Shown here one piece after another: positions 60,426-64,000 of a stretch of 64,000 nucleotides of DNA. The DNA is from Acinetobacter sedimenti (GTDB lineage Bacteria; Pseudomonadota; Gammaproteobacteria; Pseudomonadales; Moraxellaceae): assembly GCF_022601685.1 (NCBI RefSeq), contig NZ_JAKUML010000011.1:1-64000 (forward strand). Reading direction: 5' to 3'. Position numbers and translations under genes: made by a program. The notes under the pieces are model-generated. The model did no database searches. It saw only the letters and a list, made by a program, of their open reading frames with translations, and was not told the origin of the DNA. The first letter of the stretch is position 1. Each line of letters begins with the position of its first letter.

Positions 60426-61766
60426 ATGACTGAACAGACTCAATTCCCACCATTTTGGTATAACTTGCTTTTAAGTTGTATCAAGCCACTGTATCGCTCA
60501 CGGGTAAAAAAACGCTCGGGGCATTTGGCGGATTATCAGGATGAAGTGCGAGAGCGTTTTGGCGAATTTCAAATAGCGAAGAATCAAAAGGTGATTTGGT
60601 TTCATGCGGTATCGGTCGGTGAAACCAATGCGGCACAGCCGTTGATTGCACATTATCTCAAGCTCGGTCAGGCAGTGCTGGTCACCAATACCACACGCAC
60701 AGGGCAGGTTCGTGCCAAGTCATTATTTTTAGGACAATATCCTGAGTTATTCCAAGCGGTATTTTTGCCAGTGGATCAACGTGATTTGATTGAACAATTT
60801 ATCTCACAATATCAGCCACGGATTTTATTGTTGATGGAAACTGAGCTGTGGCCAAATCTCTTGGCGTGCGTACATCAACGACAGATTCCACAGCTGTTAT
60901 TAAATGCACGCTTATCGGAAAAATCAGCCAAAGGCTATGCCAAGTTTAAGCGCTTAACCGCACCGATGTTGCAACAATTGGATTTTATTGCGGCGCAAGA
61001 TCAAGCGAGCAAACAACGCTTTGTCGATTTGGGAAAATCGAGCGAACAAGTAGAAGTATTGGGTAATGTGAAATTTGACATGACTATGCCTGATCAGTTT
61101 CTTCAGCAAGCGGAACAATTCAAACAAGACTGGTCATTAGAAGATCGGCAAATCATCGTGCTTGCCAGTACCCATGCGCCCGAAGAAGCGCAAATACTCA
61201 ACGGATTAAAACCGCATTTACAGCAGAATCCGCAACTTTTATGTATTGTGGTGCCACGTCATCCTGAGCGTTTTCAAGAAGTCTTTGATGCGATTAAAAG
61301 CCTTGATCTGAGCGTGCAACGTCGTAGTTTACATCAAACTATTGACGCATCGACCCAAGTCTATTTGGCAGATTCGATGGGGGAGATGTGGTTGTGGTTT
61401 GCATTGGCGCAGGTCGCCTATGTTGGTGGTTCGCTGAACGAACCGGGTGGCGGACACAATATTCTTGAGCCGATCGCAACTGATGTGGCAACAGTTTTGG
61501 GTAAAAATTATTTTAATTTCCAAACGATCGTTGATGAATTTGTTAGTCATGATGCGGTGCTTGTCGCATCAGATGCCAAACACGCTGTAGCTCAAATGAT
61601 GGAGTTAATCAATGATCCGTCACGCCGTCAGCAACAGGTTGGTCGGGCACAGCAGATTTTACATGCCAATCAAGGCGCAGTGGAGCGACATATTGCCTTG
61701 ATTGATCGCTACCTAAAAGTAGAAAATCGCAAAGCTGAAAGCAAAAAGTCTGAGTCTGCATTATGA
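60426..61766 (+). CDS. waaA: 3-deoxy-D-manno-octulosonic acid transferase
   Basis: 446 residues, GT-B glycosyltransferase. An N-terminal hydrophobic anchor segment, then VIWFHAVSVGETNAAQPLI near residue 60, ILLLMETELWPNLL near 135, STHAPEEAQ near 245 and YVGGSLNEPGGGHNILEP near 335 are the KdtA signatures. It adds Kdo to lipid IVA at the inner membrane. The stop overlaps the rsmE start by 4 bp. Confidence 0.96.
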   Translation: MTEQTQFPPFWYNLLLSCIKPLYRSRVKKRSGHLADYQDEVRERFGEFQIAKNQKVIWFHAVSVGETNAAQPLIAHYLKLGQAVLVTNTTRTGQVRAKSLFLGQYPELFQAVFLPVDQRDLIEQFISQYQPRILLLMETELWPNLLACVHQRQIPQLLLNARLSEKSAKGYAKFKRLTAPMLQQLDFIAAQDQASKQRFVDLGKSSEQVEVLGNVKFDMTMPDQFLQQAEQFKQDWSLEDRQIIVLASTHAPEEAQILNGLKPHLQQNPQLLCIVVPRHPERFQEVFDAIKSLDLSVQRRSLHQTIDASTQVYLADSMGEMWLWFALAQVAYVGGSLNEPGGGHNILEPIATDVATVLGKNYFNFQTIVDEFVSHDAVLVASDAKHAVAQMMELINDPSRRQQQVGRAQQILHANQGAVERHIALIDRYLKVENRKAESKKSESAL

Positions 61767-62467
61767 ATTTAGTGTTGCTGCCTGAACAAACGGATTCAAC
61801 GATTTGGCAGATTAACGATGCACGACAAGTTAGTCATTTAAAGCAACATTTAGATGTCAAAATCGGCGATCAGATCAAAGTTGGTGTGCTCAATCAAGCA
61901 CGGTATCTTGCTGAAGTCGTTGAAATTCAATCTAATCAAATGATTGTGACACCAGTCGAACAACAAGCCATTCCTAATAAATTACCTGTGACTTTGATTT
62001 TGGCATTGCCTCGCCCGAAAGTATTAAGGCGCTTGATCATGGATAGTGTGACTTTGGGTGTAGAGAAAATCGTCTTGCTACATAGCTATCGTGTTGATAA
62101 AAGCTATTGGCAAACGCCTTTTCTTGAGCAGTTAGATCATTATATTCAGCTTGGACTCGAACAAGCAGGGGATGTGATTGCACCATCAATTCTTCTTGAA
62201 AAACGCTTTAAACCCTTTGTTGAAGATCGTTTATCTGTGTGGAATCACAGTCAAACAACCTTTGTAGCACATCCTTATACAACAGATGTGATGCCGATCA
62301 ACTTCAATCAACAGTGTCAACTGATGATCGGTCCAGAGGGTGGTTTTATTCCCTATGAGATTGATTTGCTCAAAGAAAACGGTTGCCACATTCATCATGT
62401 TGGCAACCGTATTTTGCGTACTGAAACCGCAGTGTCGAATATTCTCGGGCGATTATTCTGCGCTTGA
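61763..62467 (+). CDS. rsmE: 16S rRNA m3U1498 methyltransferase
   Basis: 234 residues, SPOUT fold. N-terminal PUA-like RNA domain, then ALPRPKVLRRLIMDSVTLGVEKIVLL near 85, and the trefoil-knot SAM site LMIGPEGGFIPYEIDLLKENG with RILRTETAV near the C terminus. It starts by ATGA overlap with waaA and its 3' end overlaps the convergent channel gene by 15 bp. Confidence 0.96.
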   Translation: MNLVLLPEQTDSTIWQINDARQVSHLKQHLDVKIGDQIKVGVLNQARYLAEVVEIQSNQMIVTPVEQQAIPNKLPVTLILALPRPKVLRRLIMDSVTLGVEKIVLLHSYRVDKSYWQTPFLEQLDHYIQLGLEQAGDVIAPSILLEKRFKPFVEDRLSVWNHSQTTFVAHPYTTDVMPINFNQQCQLMIGPEGGFIPYEIDLLKENGCHIHHVGNRILRTETAVSNILGRLFCA

Positions 62468-63433
62468 TGTTGGCGCCGCGATCGCTTGTGGTGTCGACAT
62501 TTTCATCTCTTGGATTGGATATGGAATATTGACACCTTCACGGTTAAATGCTTGTTTCACTTCAGATTGAATCTCGCTACCCGAAGCGAGAATATTGGTT
62601 TCTTTCAGGTCAATCCACCAACGCACGGTAAGGTTGACCGAGAAGTCTGCCAATGCCGTTACGATCACTGTATGCGCAGGATTACCAAGTACATTGGCGT
62701 TATTTTCCAAGATACGATTGATGATCGCTTTTGCCTTATCAATATCATCATCATAGCCAATACCCACCACAAATTCACAGCGACGACGATTATACGCAGT
62801 GTTGACCGTGATCGGACTGGTATAAACCGTGGCATTTGGAATCACCAAACGACGACCATCATATGAGCGTAAGAAGGTCGCACGAATCTGAATGTCTTCA
62901 ACTGTACCTTCCAAACCTTCGACGATGATATCATCACCAATACGGAACGGTTCGCCAAGTAAGATCAAAATCCCTGACAATAAGTTTTGGAAAATATCTT
63001 TAAATGCAAAACCGATGGCGACGGAGCCAATACCGAGTGCACCGATCAACTGACCCGGTGAAAAACCAGGAATGATGATCACCAATGCAACCAAAAAGCC
63101 GAGAGAAATAATCACCACACTACCGACACGGTTCAATACCATGACAAGATTTTGACGCGTATTAGCGCGTTTTAATAATGCTTTACGAATAAAATATTTG
63201 AATAGACGTGTAAGCAATAAGAAAATACAGAAAACAACAAGCCCGATAATGATATACGGCACACGCTCCCAAAAAGCAGCGATAAATTTATTCACGATGG
63301 CATAGCTGTCACTGTATTTTTGTGATTCTTCAATGACTTTAGCCGTGGTTTTTTGTCCTGCTTCAAGCAAAACATGACCAGCCTGTTTGGCTGTTTCTGA
63401 AGCTGTAGATTCGTTACTCACAACACTTTCCAA
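62453..63433 (-). CDS. Mechanosensitive ion channel, MscS family
   Basis: 326 residues. Three membrane helices at about 52-75, 95-118 and 125-150; the pore helix has GALGIGSVAIGFAFKDIFQNLLSGI, the Gly/Ala-packed TM3 of MscS. The beta domain follows (PFRIGDDIIVEGLEGTVEDIQIRATFLR) and a mixed C-terminal domain. It releases solutes on hypo-osmotic shock. An extra soluble N terminus of about 50 residues precedes TM1. Confidence 0.93.
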   Translation of the reverse strand: MESVVSNESTASETAKQAGHVLLEAGQKTTAKVIEESQKYSDSYAIVNKFIAAFWERVPYIIIGLVVFCIFLLLTRLFKYFIRKALLKRANTRQNLVMVLNRVGSVVIISLGFLVALVIIIPGFSPGQLIGALGIGSVAIGFAFKDIFQNLLSGILILLGEPFRIGDDIIVEGLEGTVEDIQIRATFLRSYDGRRLVIPNATVYTSPITVNTAYNRRRCEFVVGIGYDDDIDKAKAIINRILENNANVLGNPAHTVIVTALADFSVNLTVRWWIDLKETNILASGSEIQSEVKQAFNREGVNIPYPIQEMKMSTPQAIAAPTSSAE

Positions 63434-63546
63434 AAAATAAAAAACAGTGTGCCTGAAGCAGCAACGTCTTTCAGTTTATAAAATGTGAATTTTAGAAACA
63501 TATTATGAAGTGGTAGTTTATGCTCGCTAAGCATGTTTTTAAAAAT

Positions 63547-63562
63547 TGTTCCACGTGAAACC
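63547..63562. other. parS-like site 5
   Basis: TGTTCCACGTGAAACC, 14 of 16 identical to the ParB consensus; the GTTCCACGTGAAAC variant as in site 3. In the 280-bp gap before the SIMPL-domain gene. Confidence 0.75.
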
Positions 63563-63713
63563 TCAACGATGATCGCCTTAAAATGATTTACACAAAGCGC
63601 ATGATCTATTCATGATTGAGGATCGGCTTAACAAAATCAAACTGGTGAAGCACAGCAACGCAGGGCATTATTTTAAACGGTATAAAAATGACAGAATTCT
63701 TTGGAGAAATAAC

Positions 63714-64000
63714 ATGTTGAAATCAGAATTTGCAAAAACCTTTGCCATGCTTGCTACAGGGTTAAGTTGTGTACTGATGGCGCAAAATACACTTGCTGAT
63801 GCGCCTGAGCATCGCATTATCAATCTTCAGGCAGAAGCTACGCGTGAAGTGGCGAATGATGAAATGCAAGCTACGCTCTATACAGAGCTGAATGAAAAAG
63901 ATGCAGCCACGCTTGCCAATAAGATCAATAGCATCGTCAATCAAGCAATGAATACAGCGAAAAGCTATCCAAAAGTTGAGATCAAAACAGGTGGTCAAAA
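63714..64000 (+). CDS. SIMPL domain (DUF541) protein, 5' part
   Basis: Open to the window end; 95 residues visible. Signal peptide ends ...NTLAD, then the SIMPL start EHRIINLQAEATREVANDEMQATLYTE. GGAGAAA precedes the ATG. Periplasmic or outer-membrane-linked; members of this family have stress and adhesion roles but the function here is open. Confidence 0.88.
   Translation, partial: MLKSEFAKTFAMLATGLSCVLMAQNTLADAPEHRIINLQAEATREVANDEMQATLYTELNEKDAATLANKINSIVNQAMNTAKSYPKVEIKTGGQ

Overview
The window is the replication-origin region of a low-GC gammaproteobacterial chromosome. It reads as an Acinetobacter species (Moraxellaceae). The evidence is the gene order dnaA-dnaN-recF-gyrB to one side and rpmH-rnpA-yidD-yidC-mnmE to the other side of an AT-rich oriC with consensus DnaA boxes. 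Two AdeT-type periplasmic proteins flank erpA and an ABC-F gene, as I recall for Acinetobacter near oriC, and the outer-membrane proteins are of Acinetobacter type. The species cannot be told from the sequence alone. I see no insertion sequence, prophage, CRISPR array, tRNA or rRNA.

Layout. 0.1-4.7 kb: a TetR regulator divergent from an MpaB-like oxygenase, a MaoC-like hydratase, an unrecognised two-domain protein, a DUF202 membrane protein and an FMN reductase. 4.8-10 kb: two paralogous secreted binding-protein-like genes (AdeT type) around erpA and an ABC-F ATPase. 10-17.9 kb: a GNAT enzyme, an esterase, a DUF2147 protein, an ArsC/Spx-like protein, a porin, recJ, and a lipoprotein plus outer-membrane barrel pair of unknown role. 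18-23 kb: pdxH, glmM, guaB and a lytic transglycosylase. 23-31.6 kb: a partial division and wall cluster murG-murC-ddl-ftsQ-ftsA-ftsZ followed by lpxC. 31.6-41.5 kb: a DciA-like protein, an M23 peptidase, aceE-aceF, pepD, and purE-purK. 42-54 kb: gyrB, recF, dnaN, dnaA, oriC, rpmH, rnpA, yidD, yidC, mnmE. 54-64 kb: an SDR enzyme, an internally deleted acetoacetyl-CoA synthetase, a second porin, prfB with its programmed frameshift, an ArsR/old-yellow-enzyme pair, a lipoprotein, waaA, rsmE, an MscS channel and the start of a SIMPL-domain protein.

The most interesting signal is not a protein gene. Between aceF and pepD, on the minus strand (about 37750-37942), lies a sequence with every hallmark of a CsrA/RsmA-sequestering small RNA. 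It has four hairpins presenting GGA in the loop, two further hairpins with identical UGUGAA loops, a rho-independent terminator and a -10 box. Upstream is an 18-bp perfect dyad matching the GacA upstream activating sequence (TGTAAG-N6-CTTACA). It looks like the Acinetobacter counterpart of RsmX/Y/Z.

Other notable items are five parS-like sites spread around oriC, a rho-independent terminator buried in the first codons of an outer-membrane protein gene, a 13-codon upstream ORF before aceE, several inverted or tandem repeats that look like operators, and a possible second small RNA near 6.45 kb. Together the window holds replication initiation, probable ParB loading sites, division, wall synthesis, the pyruvate dehydrogenase entry to the TCA cycle and probably a node of post-transcriptional carbon-storage regulation.
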